Assembly: GCA_001556125.1 (NCBI GenBank)
Contig: LSIG01000074.1
Coordinates: 1 to 61,694 of the forward strand
DNA length: 61,694 nucleotides
Direction: 5' to 3'
Source: Rhizobiales bacterium CCH10-E5
GTDB lineage: Bacteria; Pseudomonadota; Alphaproteobacteria; Rhizobiales; Beijerinckiaceae
Of the stretch, positions 9,354 to 17,425 are shown piece after piece; the first letter of the stretch is position 1; every line of letters begins with the position of its first letter. A model generated the notes under the pieces. The model was not told the DNA's origin, searched no databases, and saw only the letters and a list, made by a program, of their open reading frames with translations. Position numbers and translations under genes: made by a program.

Positions 9354-10256
9354 TCAGCCAAGGTCGAGAAAGGACCAGCGCGTCTCACGCGCCGCCATGT
9401 CGATGAAGGCGCGCACCTTGGCCGAGAGCAGCCGCGCCGAGGGATAGACGATCTGGATCGGCGAGGGCGGACGCTCATGGTCCGGCAGGAGCACACGCAG
9501 CCGTCCCTCCCGGATCGCCTGTGCCGCCTGATAGGCCAGAACCAGCGTCAGCCCGCCGCCATTGATCGCGTGCTGAATCGCCGTCTCGGCGGCGTTCGTC
9601 ACGAAACGCGGTGAGAAGCCGATGCGCTGCCGCTGGCCCTGCCGCTCGAACACCCATTCGGGGACCGCGTTGAAGCCGGCGAAATGGATGCAGCGATGGG
9701 CCGCGATCTCGTCCGGCCGGACCGGCTCGCCATGCGCCGCCAGATAGGACGGTGCGGCCACCAGCACGCGCCGCGTCGCTCCGACACGCCTGACCTTGAG
9801 GCTGGAATCGCCGAGATCGCCAATACGGACGGCCAGATCGATCCCGTCCTCCACGAGATTGACGATGCGGTCGCCGAGCCGCAACTCCCCCTGCACCGCG
9901 GGATGGCGCGAGAGGTAGGCCGAGAGCAGCGGGCCGACATGGGCGCGCCCGAAGGCGAGCGGCGCGGCGACGACGAGGCGGCCCGACGGCTCGGCCCGCG
10001 TCGCGAGCAATGACGCATCCGCCTCGTCGAGATCAGCCAGGACGCGCCGCGCCAGCGGCAGATAGCGCTCGCCCTCGTCGGTGAGGGTGACGGCGCGGGT
10101 GGTGCGCTGGAGGAGGCGGCTGCCGAGCCGGTCCTCGAGCGCAGCGACGAGCCGCGTCACGGCCGACGGAGACAGGCCCAGAGCTCGGGCGGCCGGGGCA
10201 AAGCCTTTGGCCTCGGCGACCTTAACGAAAGCCTGCAATGTCGCGAAGCGGTCCAT
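9354..10256 (-). CDS. LysR-family transcriptional regulator
   Basis: This protein of about 300 residues has an N-terminal winged helix-turn-helix (FATLQAFVKVAEAKGFAPAA...LSPSAVTRLVAALE) and a substrate-binding effector domain. The ATG at 10256 is preferred because GGAG lies six bases upstream. A longer frame would need a TTG at 10277. It is divergent from the PNPOx-like gene at 10372 and may control it from the shared 115-bp intergenic region. Effector unknown. Confidence 0.9.
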   Translation of the reverse strand: MDRFATLQAFVKVAEAKGFAPAARALGLSPSAVTRLVAALEDRLGSRLLQRTTRAVTLTDEGERYLPLARRVLADLDEADASLLATRAEPSGRLVVAAPLAFGRAHVGPLLSAYLSRHPAVQGELRLGDRIVNLVEDGIDLAVRIGDLGDSSLKVRRVGATRRVLVAAPSYLAAHGEPVRPDEIAAHRCIHFAGFNAVPEWVFERQGQRQRIGFSPRFVTNAAETAIQHAINGGGLTLVLAYQAAQAIREGRLRVLLPDHERPPSPIQIVYPSARLLSAKVRAFIDMAARETRWSFLDLG

Positions 10257-10371
10257 CAATTGCTCCGCTTGGCGCAATAATGAAGTGCAGATTGACTATG
10301 TTATCTACTCAGCGCGCAATTGTCATCTTCTCGCCGTGGCCGCCGATCGCGTGGGGGCCAGGGAGGGTGTC

Positions 10372-10986
10372 ATGGATCAAGACAGGATTTCGAGCGACGT
10401 CGCCTTTACTCCTGCCGTCAAGGCGGTGCAGCAGCGCAAGGGCTCGCGCGGCGGTTATCGTCGAATGGAAGAGCGCGGCGGCTTCAAGACGACGGTCACG
10501 CCGGAGCTGGCCGCCTTCATCGCCGGGCGCGACAGCTTCTTCCTGGCGACAGCCAGCGCCGATGGCCAGCCTTATATCCAGCATCGCGGTGGGGCGGCCG
10601 GGTTTCTGCGCGTTCTCGACGAGCGGACGCTCGGCTTCGCGGATTTCCGCGGCAACCGGCAATATGTCAGCCAGGGCAATCTCTCCGAGAACCCCAAGGC
10701 CCATATCTTCCTGATCGATCATGCGCGCCGGCAGCGGATCAAGATCTGGGGCACGGCGCGGGTGGTCGAGGACGATCCCGCCCTGCTCGAAAGGCTGCGG
10801 CCCGAAGGCTATGCGGGCACGCCGGAGCAGGCGGTGCTGTTCACGATCGCGGCCTGGGACGCCAATTGTCCGCAACACATTCCGCAGCTGATTCCCGCCA
10901 AAGACATCGCGGCGGCGCTGGCGGAACGCGACAGACGGATCCTGCTGCTGGAGGCGGAGCTGGCGAAGGCGCGGACCTTGGCCTGA
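10372..10986 (+). CDS. Pyridoxamine 5'-phosphate oxidase-like flavin-binding protein
   Basis: A 204-residue protein with the split beta-barrel FMN-binding fold of the PNPOx family (FFLATASADGQPYIQHRGG, LGFADFRGNRQYVSQGN). A C-terminal helical extension ends in a leucine-rich coiled segment (AALAERDRRILLLEAELA). Relatives of this type are often annotated as oxidoreductases of unknown substrate. The GGGAGG before the ATG at 10372 fixes the start within a longer open frame. It is divergent from the LysR gene, which is its likely regulator (inferred from position). Confidence 0.8.
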   Translation: MDQDRISSDVAFTPAVKAVQQRKGSRGGYRRMEERGGFKTTVTPELAAFIAGRDSFFLATASADGQPYIQHRGGAAGFLRVLDERTLGFADFRGNRQYVSQGNLSENPKAHIFLIDHARRQRIKIWGTARVVEDDPALLERLRPEGYAGTPEQAVLFTIAAWDANCPQHIPQLIPAKDIAAALAERDRRILLLEAELAKARTLA

Positions 10987-11040
10987 TCGTCGCTGCGGCT
11001 GCGCGGGGAACGATGCCGCGGCCGCCGCGTTGAACCGCTC

Positions 11041-11784
11041 ATGGCCGAGATGGGCAAGACAGGACCGTTGCAAGCCCTCGTCACGTCGTTGTCCCTGCGC
11101 GACGAGATCGATCCCGAAGAGGCGGCGCTGCTCGACGGGCTGAGTTTCCGGCGCCGCCAGCTGCGCAAGGGCGAGGAACTGGTCGCGCAGCACTCGCGAC
11201 CGACCGAGAGCTGCGTCGTTCTGAGCGGCGTCACAGCGCGCGAGGTGCTGCTCGATGACGGCAAGCGCCAGATCACCGCGCTCCACATCCCCGGCGACTT
11301 CGTCGATCTCCATGCCTTTCTGCTGAAGGTGATGGACCACAGCGTCGTCGCTCTCACCGATTGCGAGGCGGCTTATGTGCCGCATCGCGATCTGTTGCGG
11401 GTGATGGAGCGATCGCCTCATCTCGGCCGGCTGCTCTGGCTGTCCACCGTCGTCGACGGGGCCATTCAGCGCGCCTGGATCACCTCTGCGGGGCGGCGCT
11501 CGGCGACGGCCCATTTCGGCCATCTGATCTGCGAGCTTTATCTGCGGCTGGAGGCCGTCGGGCTCGCCAGCGAAGGCCGCTTCGAGTTTCCGGTTCCGCA
11601 GAACGAACTGGCCGACGCGCTCGGCTTCTCGCTCGTCCACGTCAACCGCACGCTGCAGGATCTGCGGGCGACCGGCCTTGTGTCTTGGAAGGGCAGCGCC
11701 GTCAGCATCCTCGATTTCGACGGGCTGGCGCGGATGTCCCAGTTCGACCCGACCTATCTCAACCTGATCAGGATGCCGCGCTGA
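11041..11784 (+). CDS. Crp/Fnr-family transcriptional regulator without Fe-S cysteines
   Basis: The 247-residue protein has an N-terminal cyclic-nucleotide-binding-type barrel (LRKGEELVAQHSRPTESCVVLSG in part) and a C-terminal winged helix (FPVPQNELADALGFSLVHVNRTLQ). It lacks the N-terminal cysteine cluster of Fnr. Its recognition helix reads SLVHVNRTL and not the E..SR pattern expected for TTGA/TCAA sites. It therefore belongs to the large group of rhizobial Crp/Fnr-like regulators of unknown signal. Confidence 0.85.
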   Translation: MAEMGKTGPLQALVTSLSLRDEIDPEEAALLDGLSFRRRQLRKGEELVAQHSRPTESCVVLSGVTAREVLLDDGKRQITALHIPGDFVDLHAFLLKVMDHSVVALTDCEAAYVPHRDLLRVMERSPHLGRLLWLSTVVDGAIQRAWITSAGRRSATAHFGHLICELYLRLEAVGLASEGRFEFPVPQNELADALGFSLVHVNRTLQDLRATGLVSWKGSAVSILDFDGLARMSQFDPTYLNLIRMPR

Positions 11785-11819
11785 CGGAACCGATGCCCCT
11801 GCCCGGAGATTGCTGCCAG

Positions 11820-12092
11820 ATGCCCCGCTACTATATCGACAGTTCCGATGGCAGCTTCTCCCATATCGACCAGGACGGCGTCGAGCTGACGGGGGACGAA
11901 GCGGCGCGCTATCTCGCCCTCGATGCCTTGCCCGACATGGTTCGCGAGGTTCTGCCCGACGGCGACCAGCGCGAATTCGCGGTCCGCGTCCGCGATGCCG
12001 GCGGGCGGGTCATCTACAGCGCGAGCCTCACCCTGACGGGCGCCTGGCGGGCTGGGGGTGACGAGGAAGATGAGCGGACGTCCGAGCTGTGA
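11820..12092 (+). CDS. Small DUF6894-type protein
   Basis: A 90-residue acidic protein beginning MPRYYIDSSDGSFSHIDQDG, with the Y-F/Y-I-D...D.G.EL pattern of the DUF6894 family that is common in Hyphomicrobiales. No function is known. It starts 35 bases after the Crp/Fnr-type gene on the same strand and may be co-transcribed with it. Confidence 0.7.
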   Translation: MPRYYIDSSDGSFSHIDQDGVELTGDEAARYLALDALPDMVREVLPDGDQREFAVRVRDAGGRVIYSASLTLTGAWRAGGDEEDERTSEL

Positions 12093-12127
12093 GACGGCTG
12101 ATGGGGGAGAGCCGGAAGCGGCAGATC

Positions 12128-12204
<77 letters not shown>

Positions 12205-12232
12205 GCGCGTCGATCCGTGTAGCATAATCGGC

Positions 12233-13030
12233 ATGACGGTGAACCCTCTTCTTGCCGCTTTCCTGCTGCTGCCCGCGCTCGCGGCCGCCGCCGAGCCGGC
12301 GGATGGCTGCGCGGAGCTGTCGCCCGACAGCCCCGTGGTGCGGCTCGCCGGTGTGGACCAGGCCGGCGATCCGGTGTTGGCGGATGGGCGCCGGCTGCGG
12401 CTCGTCGGCTTGGCGCCGCGACAGGACGATGCGGAGGCGCAGCGCTTCGCCGCGGGTGTGCTGCGTCGGCGCGGGGCCGATTTCGCTCTCGTGCTTTTGG
12501 GTGAAGCGGATCGCTGGGGGCGCCTGCCGGCACGGCTCTTCGAAAGCGGCGCGGCGCCGGCGCGCGGACTGGCCGAGGCGCTCGTCGCGGAGGGCGCCGC
12601 GATGGCGTTGCCGGAGGCGCGCCCGGCCCGCTGCAGCCCGCCGCCGGCGCTCGCCGGCGGAGCGCGCCGCCGTCAGGCCGCCGCCACCGTGAGACCCCCG
12701 CCCACGGCACCGCTAGCGACCGACGAAATCGCGCTGGACAGCCATGATCTCGCCGCGCTCCGGGCGCATGAGGGGCGTCTGGTCTTGCTGACCGGGCGCG
12801 TCGCCTCCGTGGCGGAGCGAGGCCAGCGAACCTATGTCAATTTCTCGCGCCGGCGTGGGGAGGCCGCCTCGATCGTGCTGTCGAAGTCGCTTTGGCGCGA
12901 GCTGAAGGACGCAGGCTGGACCGCGAGCGGGCTCGGCGGTAAACGCTTGCGCGCGCGCGGCGTCCTCTCGGGGCGGGACGGCCTGCTGCTCGACGTGGCG
13001 TCCCCGCTCGCTCTGGACCTGATCGACTGA
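12233..13030 (+). CDS. Exported thermonuclease-like protein, probably degenerate
   Basis: This 265-residue protein has a signal peptide (LLAAFLLLPALAAAAEPA). A region resembles the staphylococcal-nuclease fold (VVRLAGVDQAG, RLRLVGLAPRQ, EADRWGRLPARLF; about residues 35-125). After a proline-rich linker comes a second, OB-like domain (EGRLVLLTGRVASVAERGQ...). The usual catalytic glutamate after GI(D/A)APE is not evident, since the sequence reads GLAPRQ, so nuclease activity is doubtful. Its stop is four bases before the M48 protease start, suggesting co-expression. Confidence 0.65.
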   Translation: MTVNPLLAAFLLLPALAAAAEPADGCAELSPDSPVVRLAGVDQAGDPVLADGRRLRLVGLAPRQDDAEAQRFAAGVLRRRGADFALVLLGEADRWGRLPARLFESGAAPARGLAEALVAEGAAMALPEARPARCSPPPALAGGARRRQAAATVRPPPTAPLATDEIALDSHDLAALRAHEGRLVLLTGRVASVAERGQRTYVNFSRRRGEAASIVLSKSLWRELKDAGWTASGLGGKRLRARGVLSGRDGLLLDVASPLALDLID

Positions 13031-13033
13031 CGC

Positions 13034-14515
13034 ATGCGGGCCTTCTGGCGACAGGATCGGTGGCCGAAGGCCAGGATCGCCGCGCTGGCGTTGCCGGCGT
13101 TGCTGCTGCTCGGCTGCGCGGGCGACCAGAGCGTGCTGCTGCCGCCGCAGCAGGCCTCCGACGGCGAGATCGCGCCGCGGGTCAGCACGATCCAGCGCGC
13201 CTCGGAAAGCGAGCATCAGCGTCTTCTGGCGGCCTTCGGCGGCGAATATCGCGCGCCGCGCGCCCGCGCCCTGCTCGACGAGGTGGTGCAGCGTCTGTCG
13301 AAGGCCGGCGAGGGCCGGATCGGCACCTATGAGATCACCATTCTGAATTCGCCGGCGGTGAATGCCTTCGCACTGCCGAACGGCCGGCTCTACGTCACCC
13401 GCGGCCTGCTGGCGCTGGCCAACGACACCTCCGAGATCGCCTCCGTGCTCGCCCATGAGATCGGCCACGTCACCGCCCAGCATGCGGTCGAGCGGGCGGA
13501 GCGCGAGCTGGAATCGGCGCTGGTCAGCCAGGTCGTGTCTCAGGTGCTGAACGATCCGCAGCAGGGCGCTGCGGTCAAGGCCGTGTCGAAACTCTCGCTC
13601 GCCAAGTTCTCGCGCCAGCAGGAGCTCGACGCCGACCAGATCAGCGTCCGGACCATCGCGCGAGCCGGCTACGACCCCTATGGCGCCGGTCGCTTCCTGG
13701 CGGCGCTGGGGCGCAACACCGCGTTTCGCAACAGCGGCCAGAACCAGACCGCCGACGACAAGCGGCTCGACATGCTCTCCAGCCACCCGCAGACGCCTGA
13801 GCGGATCGCTGCCGTCACAGCCTCGGCCCGGCAGATCGGCGCGCCGGGCCTCGGCGAGCGTGATGCCGGACGCTGGCTCGCCGCGATCGACGGCATCGCC
13901 TATGGCGACGAACCGCGGGACGGCGTCGTGCGGGGCCGGCGCTACGTCAACAGTGCGCTGCGGATCGGCTTCACCGCGCCGGAGGGCTTCAGCCTCGAGG
14001 CGGCGCGCGACATGGTGATCGGGCTGAGCGCCAACGGGGCGCAGGCGCTGCGCTTCGACTCGGTGACGCTCAAGCCCGATCAGACACTGGAATCCTATGT
14101 CGCCGCCGGCTGGATCGAGGGTGTCGAGACGAGCGCGATCGAGCCGCTTGAGATCGCCGGCCAGCCGGGTGTCATCGCGGTCGGCAAGGGCACGGACTGG
14201 ATTTTCCGCCTCGCCGCCGTGCAGGCGGGCAATCGCGTCTATCGATTTATCCTCGCGGCAAAAGGCGGGGCCGATCCGGAGCGGCCGATGCGGGCGCTGT
14301 TGTCGAGCTTCCGGGTGCTGAGCCCGGAGGAGGCGCAGGCAGTGCGGCCGGTGACGGTGCGGATCGTGACGGCCGCCGCCGGCGACACACCCGCGACCAT
14401 GGCGGCGCGCATGCCGGAGCAGGAGCGGGCGCAGGAGCTCTTCATGGTGCTGAACGGCATCGAGCGGGGCGGCGCCCTCATCCCAGGCCAGCGCTACAAG
14501 ATAGTCGCGGAATAG
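13034..14515 (+). CDS. M48-family metalloprotease, predicted lipoprotein
   Basis: A 493-residue protein with a lipobox (LLLLGC, Cys28) and an M48 peptidase domain. The zinc motif HEIGH is at residues 141-145, and the third ligand is in the downstream QELDADQI. The C-terminal third carries a beta-rich region and a LysM-like tail (GDTPATMAARM...GALIPGQRYKIV). It resembles BepA/YfgC-type proteases that act on outer-membrane protein assembly in the periplasm. Specific substrates are inferred only from the family. Confidence 0.85.
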   Translation: MRAFWRQDRWPKARIAALALPALLLLGCAGDQSVLLPPQQASDGEIAPRVSTIQRASESEHQRLLAAFGGEYRAPRARALLDEVVQRLSKAGEGRIGTYEITILNSPAVNAFALPNGRLYVTRGLLALANDTSEIASVLAHEIGHVTAQHAVERAERELESALVSQVVSQVLNDPQQGAAVKAVSKLSLAKFSRQQELDADQISVRTIARAGYDPYGAGRFLAALGRNTAFRNSGQNQTADDKRLDMLSSHPQTPERIAAVTASARQIGAPGLGERDAGRWLAAIDGIAYGDEPRDGVVRGRRYVNSALRIGFTAPEGFSLEAARDMVIGLSANGAQALRFDSVTLKPDQTLESYVAAGWIEGVETSAIEPLEIAGQPGVIAVGKGTDWIFRLAAVQAGNRVYRFILAAKGGADPERPMRALLSSFRVLSPEEAQAVRPVTVRIVTAAAGDTPATMAARMPEQERAQELFMVLNGIERGGALIPGQRYKIVAE

Positions 14516-14638
14516 GGCACGCGAAGCCCTTCACGAAGGCGCGATGCGCGGTGTCGGGCCGTGACCTGCGGGCGCCAGCGGCTAAGCTGGCGCGATCGGC
14601 GGCGGGGCGGGTGGCCCTCGTCGCAGCGGGAGATGGCC

Positions 14639-15508
14639 ATGGCGCTCGATCGTCGCATCGTCGAACTCTATGACGAATACACCCACAAGCCGCTCGACCG
14701 GCGGGTCTTCTTCAACCGGCTGATGGTGCTGGCGGGGTCAACTGCGGCGGCCGAGGCGGCGCTCGCTGTGCTCGAGCCGAATTACGCCCAGGCCCAGCAG
14801 ATCGCCCCCGACGATGGCCGGCTCAACGCGGAGCGGCTGGAGACGAGCGTCGATGGCGTCGCGCTCAAGGGCTATCTCGTTGCGCCCAAGGCGGCCGGGC
14901 GGCCCGGCGGCGTGCTGGTCATCCACGAGAACCGCGGCCTCAACCCGCATATCGAGGATGTGACGCGGCGGATGGCGCTGGCGGGTTTCACGGCGCTCGG
15001 CCTCGATTTCCTGACGCCGCTGGGCGGGACGCCGAAGGATCCCGACGAAGCGCGTGCGCTGTTTCCGAAGCTCGCTGCCGACGACGTGCTGCGCCAGGGC
15101 CGGGCGGCGCTGAAGCTCCTCGCCGCCCGGCCGGATGCGACGGGCAAGACCGGCGCGGTCGGCTTCTGCTGGGGCGGCGGGGTGGTGAACGACCTCGCCG
15201 TCTCGGTGCCGGAGCTGGCGGCGGGCGTCGTGTTCTATGGCCGCTCGCCCGACCTCGCGAAGGTGCCGCAGATCAAGGCGCGGCTTTTGATCCAGCACGC
15301 GGCGCGCGATACGCGCCTCGTCCAGCAACTGCCGGACTATGAGGCGGCGCTCAAGGCTGCCGGCATCCGCCATGAGGTGATCGTCTATCCCGACGTCGAC
15401 CACGCCTTTCACAACGATACCAGCGCCGAGCGCTACAATGCCGCGGCGGCGAAACAGGCCTGGGACAAGGCGGTCGCCTTCCTGGCGGCGGAGACGGGGG
15501 CGGCGTAA
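14639..15508 (+). CDS. Dienelactone hydrolase family protein
   Basis: A 289-residue alpha/beta hydrolase. The catalytic Cys is in GFCWGGG (the nucleophile elbow of dienelactone hydrolases), and the acid/His region is VYPDVDHAFHND. An N-terminal extension with RRVFFNRLMVLAGSTAAAEAAL resembles a twin-arginine-type export or anchor segment. The ATG at 14639 is preferred because GGGAG lies six bases upstream; the in-frame ATG at 14633 overlaps that Shine-Dalgarno. Natural substrate unknown. Confidence 0.85.
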   Translation: MALDRRIVELYDEYTHKPLDRRVFFNRLMVLAGSTAAAEAALAVLEPNYAQAQQIAPDDGRLNAERLETSVDGVALKGYLVAPKAAGRPGGVLVIHENRGLNPHIEDVTRRMALAGFTALGLDFLTPLGGTPKDPDEARALFPKLAADDVLRQGRAALKLLAARPDATGKTGAVGFCWGGGVVNDLAVSVPELAAGVVFYGRSPDLAKVPQIKARLLIQHAARDTRLVQQLPDYEAALKAAGIRHEVIVYPDVDHAFHNDTSAERYNAAAAKQAWDKAVAFLAAETGAA

Positions 15509-15560
15509 CGGCTCCGGACCGCTCTGGAACGTTCTACCGAAGGGTTCCTGACATGAAAAA

Positions 15561-15582
15561 ACCCGGCGGTCGCCCGCCGGGT
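15561..15582 (-). terminator. Rho-independent terminator after carD
   Basis: The 9-bp perfect stem ACCCGGCGG / CCGCCGGGT with loop TCGC is followed, in the minus-strand direction, by a T-run (AAAAAA at 15556-15561 on the plus strand). It lies about 30 bases past the carD stop. It could also serve the convergent hydrolase gene less efficiently. Confidence 0.85.
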
Positions 15583-15612
15583 TCGTCTGGTCTCGCGAAG
15601 GAGAGGGCCTGA

Positions 15613-16203
15613 TCAGGCGGCCTCTTCCTGCAGGTCGTCGTTGTCGCCCTCGGCGGCTTCCACCACCTCGCCCTTGGCCGGGCGGCGGGGCGACTTGGCG
15701 AGCTGCGCCTCGATCTTCTTCAGCGCCTCGGTCTCGGTGACGTCGTCGACCACCGCGATCTCGCGGGTCATGCGGTCGACGGCGGCCTCGTAGAGCTGGC
15801 GCTCGGAGTAGGACTGCTCCGGCTGCGCCTCGGAGCGGTAGAGGTCGCGCACGACCTCGGCGATGGCGACGAGATCGCCCGAATTGATCTTCGCCTCATA
15901 TTCCTGGGCGCGGCGCGACCACATGGTGCGCTTGACGCGGGCGCGGCCGGTGAGCGTGGTGAGAGCCTTGGTGACGCTCTCGGCATCGGCGAGCTTGCGC
16001 AGGCCGACGCTGGCGGCCTTGGCGGTGGGGACGCGCAGCGTCATCTTGTCCTTGGCGAAGCTGACGACGAACAGTTCCAGCTTGAAGCCCGCGACTTCCT
16101 GCTCCTCGATCGCCGTGATCTGGCCGACGCCATGAGACGGATAGACGACGAACTCGCCCGTCTTGAAACCCTGGCGCACGACAGCTTTCTTCACCGTGGA
16201 CAT
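15613..16203 (-). CDS. carD: CarD-family transcriptional regulator
   Basis: A 196-residue CarD_CdnL-type protein. The N-terminal Tudor-like RNA-polymerase-interaction domain (FKTGEFVVYPSHGVGQITAIEEQ) is followed by an all-helical DNA-binding domain (LRKLADAESVTKAL...RRAQEYEAKINSGD). An acidic, alanine-rich tail closes it. CarD proteins bind RNA polymerase beta and stabilise open complexes, notably at rRNA promoters. The start at 16203 is chosen because AGGAG lies upstream at good spacing; the upstream in-frame extension is low-complexity. The order helicase / S4 / fdxA / carD is familiar from rhizobia. Confidence 0.92.
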   Translation of the reverse strand: MSTVKKAVVRQGFKTGEFVVYPSHGVGQITAIEEQEVAGFKLELFVVSFAKDKMTLRVPTAKAASVGLRKLADAESVTKALTTLTGRARVKRTMWSRRAQEYEAKINSGDLVAIAEVVRDLYRSEAQPEQSYSERQLYEAAVDRMTREIAVVDDVTETEALKKIEAQLAKSPRRPAKGEVVEAAEGDNDDLQEEAA

Positions 16204-16580
16204 GCCGTTAAGACTCCTGACCGGACCGCTGGACGCGGGCTCGCGATGCTCAATCTCCGGCCGACCGACCGGAAACACTCTGCCTGGGACGCTGGCTTTC
16301 GCCCTCGCCCCACGCTCCCTCAGCCGGTCGTTTCTGATACGCCGCCGAGACAAAGACAGGGGAAGCTCCGGCGACGACGCCGGCGGCTCTCATCATCTCT
16401 GGCTGGGGGCGCCCCGTTTGTGAAAAACCTCGCAGGGGCATGCGGAACGAATGCGACTGGGGCTATGATGTAGCATAAAAAACACGCCGAATCAAAGGTA
16501 AACGCAAGCTCGGCGCAAGCCTCGCGCGAACAGCCGCTCTGTGGTTAACGCCGCGGTCGAGGTCCGGAGCGCCGTCAGAG
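16204..16580. other. 377-bp intergenic region upstream of carD
   Basis: No gene is visible. Reading toward carD (minus strand), TTTGAT (16491-16496) and CTACAT (16468-16473) are separated by 17 bases and make a plausible promoter in the only AT-rich stretch. This implies a leader of roughly 260 nt. Next to the -35, on the plus strand, lies an 11-bp direct repeat (16505-16526) resembling the flagellar promoter elements found later in the window. The rest is GC-rich without clear structure. Confidence 0.4.
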
Positions 16581-16916
16581 TCAGTCGCCCTCACCGGGAT
16601 TCGGCGAGAACTGTTCGAGCTTGCCGGCGACGCCGTCGAAGGCCTTGGCGTCGGGCGGGGCGTCCTTCTTCTGGGTGATGTTGGGCCAGCTCGCCGCGTA
16701 TTTCGCGTTCAGTTGCAGCCAGCTCTCGAGGCCGGGCTCCGTGTCCGGTTTGATCGCCTCGGCCGGGCATTCCGGCTCGCAGACGCCGCAATCGATGCAC
16801 TCGTCGGGATGGATGACGAGCATGTTCTCGCCTTCATAGAAGCAGTCGACCGGGCAAACCTCGACGCAGTCCATGTACTTGCACTTGATGCAATTCTCGG
16901 TGACCACATAGGTCAT
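16581..16916 (-). CDS. fdxA: 7Fe ferredoxin FdxA
   Basis: This 111-residue ferredoxin has two cluster motifs: [17 protein letters not shown] (the pattern for a 3Fe-4S plus part of a 4Fe-4S site) and [14 protein letters not shown]-terminal extension of about 45 residues is typical of the Azotobacter-type 7Fe FdxA. It acts as a cytoplasmic electron carrier. It stands alone with about 170 bases upstream before the S4 gene. Confidence 0.93.
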   Translation of the reverse strand: MTYVVTENCIKCKYMDCVEVCPVDCFYEGENMLVIHPDECIDCGVCEPECPAEAIKPDTEPGLESWLQLNAKYAASWPNITQKKDAPPDAKAFDGVAGKLEQFSPNPGEGD

Positions 16917-17085
16917 GTCGCAGGTCCTTCCCGTCTCCCAGCGCCGCCCATAAAGCGCTCAAACCCGTCCGGTTCAAGACCGTTTGGGTCGTCTCGAGAG
17001 CAGGACCCTCTCTTTTGTCCCGTCCCGCCACGGCGCACCCCGCCGAGCTTCCGCGGGGATCGTTTGTGTACAAATCAATTTCGTT

Positions 17086-17397
17086 TTAGCTGCCGCCCTC
17101 GTCCTCGGCAAGAGGCGGATCGCCGCGCCCGCCCTCGTCGAGGCGTTCATAAAGCAGTTTTGCCCTTTCATACGCCTCGCGCCGCTCGCCGAGGCCGATA
17201 ACCCGCACCACGGCGGTAGCGTGCGGCAAGGCTAGGGTGAGGACGTCGCCGAGCTTCAGCCCCTGGGCCGGGTTGAGGATCCGGCGACCGTCGAGGCGGA
17301 CATGCCCGTCCTCGACGAGGCGCACGGCGGCGGGGCGCGTCCGGGCGAAGCGCGCGAACCAGAGCCATTTGTCGAGCCTTTGGCGGTCCTCGCGCAT
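17086..17397 (-). CDS. S4-domain RNA-binding protein (Hsp15-like)
   Basis: The 103-residue protein starts MREDRQRLDKWLWFARFARTR and continues through an S4 fold (AVRLVEDGHVRLDG.R, GDVLTLAL). It matches the small heat-shock protein 15 / HslR family that binds stalled 50S subunits carrying nascent chains. It begins 29 bases after the helicase stop on the same strand and is probably co-transcribed with it. Confidence 0.88.
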   Translation of the reverse strand: MREDRQRLDKWLWFARFARTRPAAVRLVEDGHVRLDGRRILNPAQGLKLGDVLTLALPHATAVVRVIGLGERREAYERAKLLYERLDEGGRGDPPLAEDEGGS

Positions 17398-17425
17398 CGC
17401 GTCTCAGGGGCGGCCCGGCATCGCG

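Noticed and set aside
11041..11784. The Crp/Fnr protein as cognate regulator of the TTGA-N6-TCAA box at 29207
   Set aside because: No Fe-S cysteine cluster, and the recognition helix lacks the E..SR pattern expected for that half-site.
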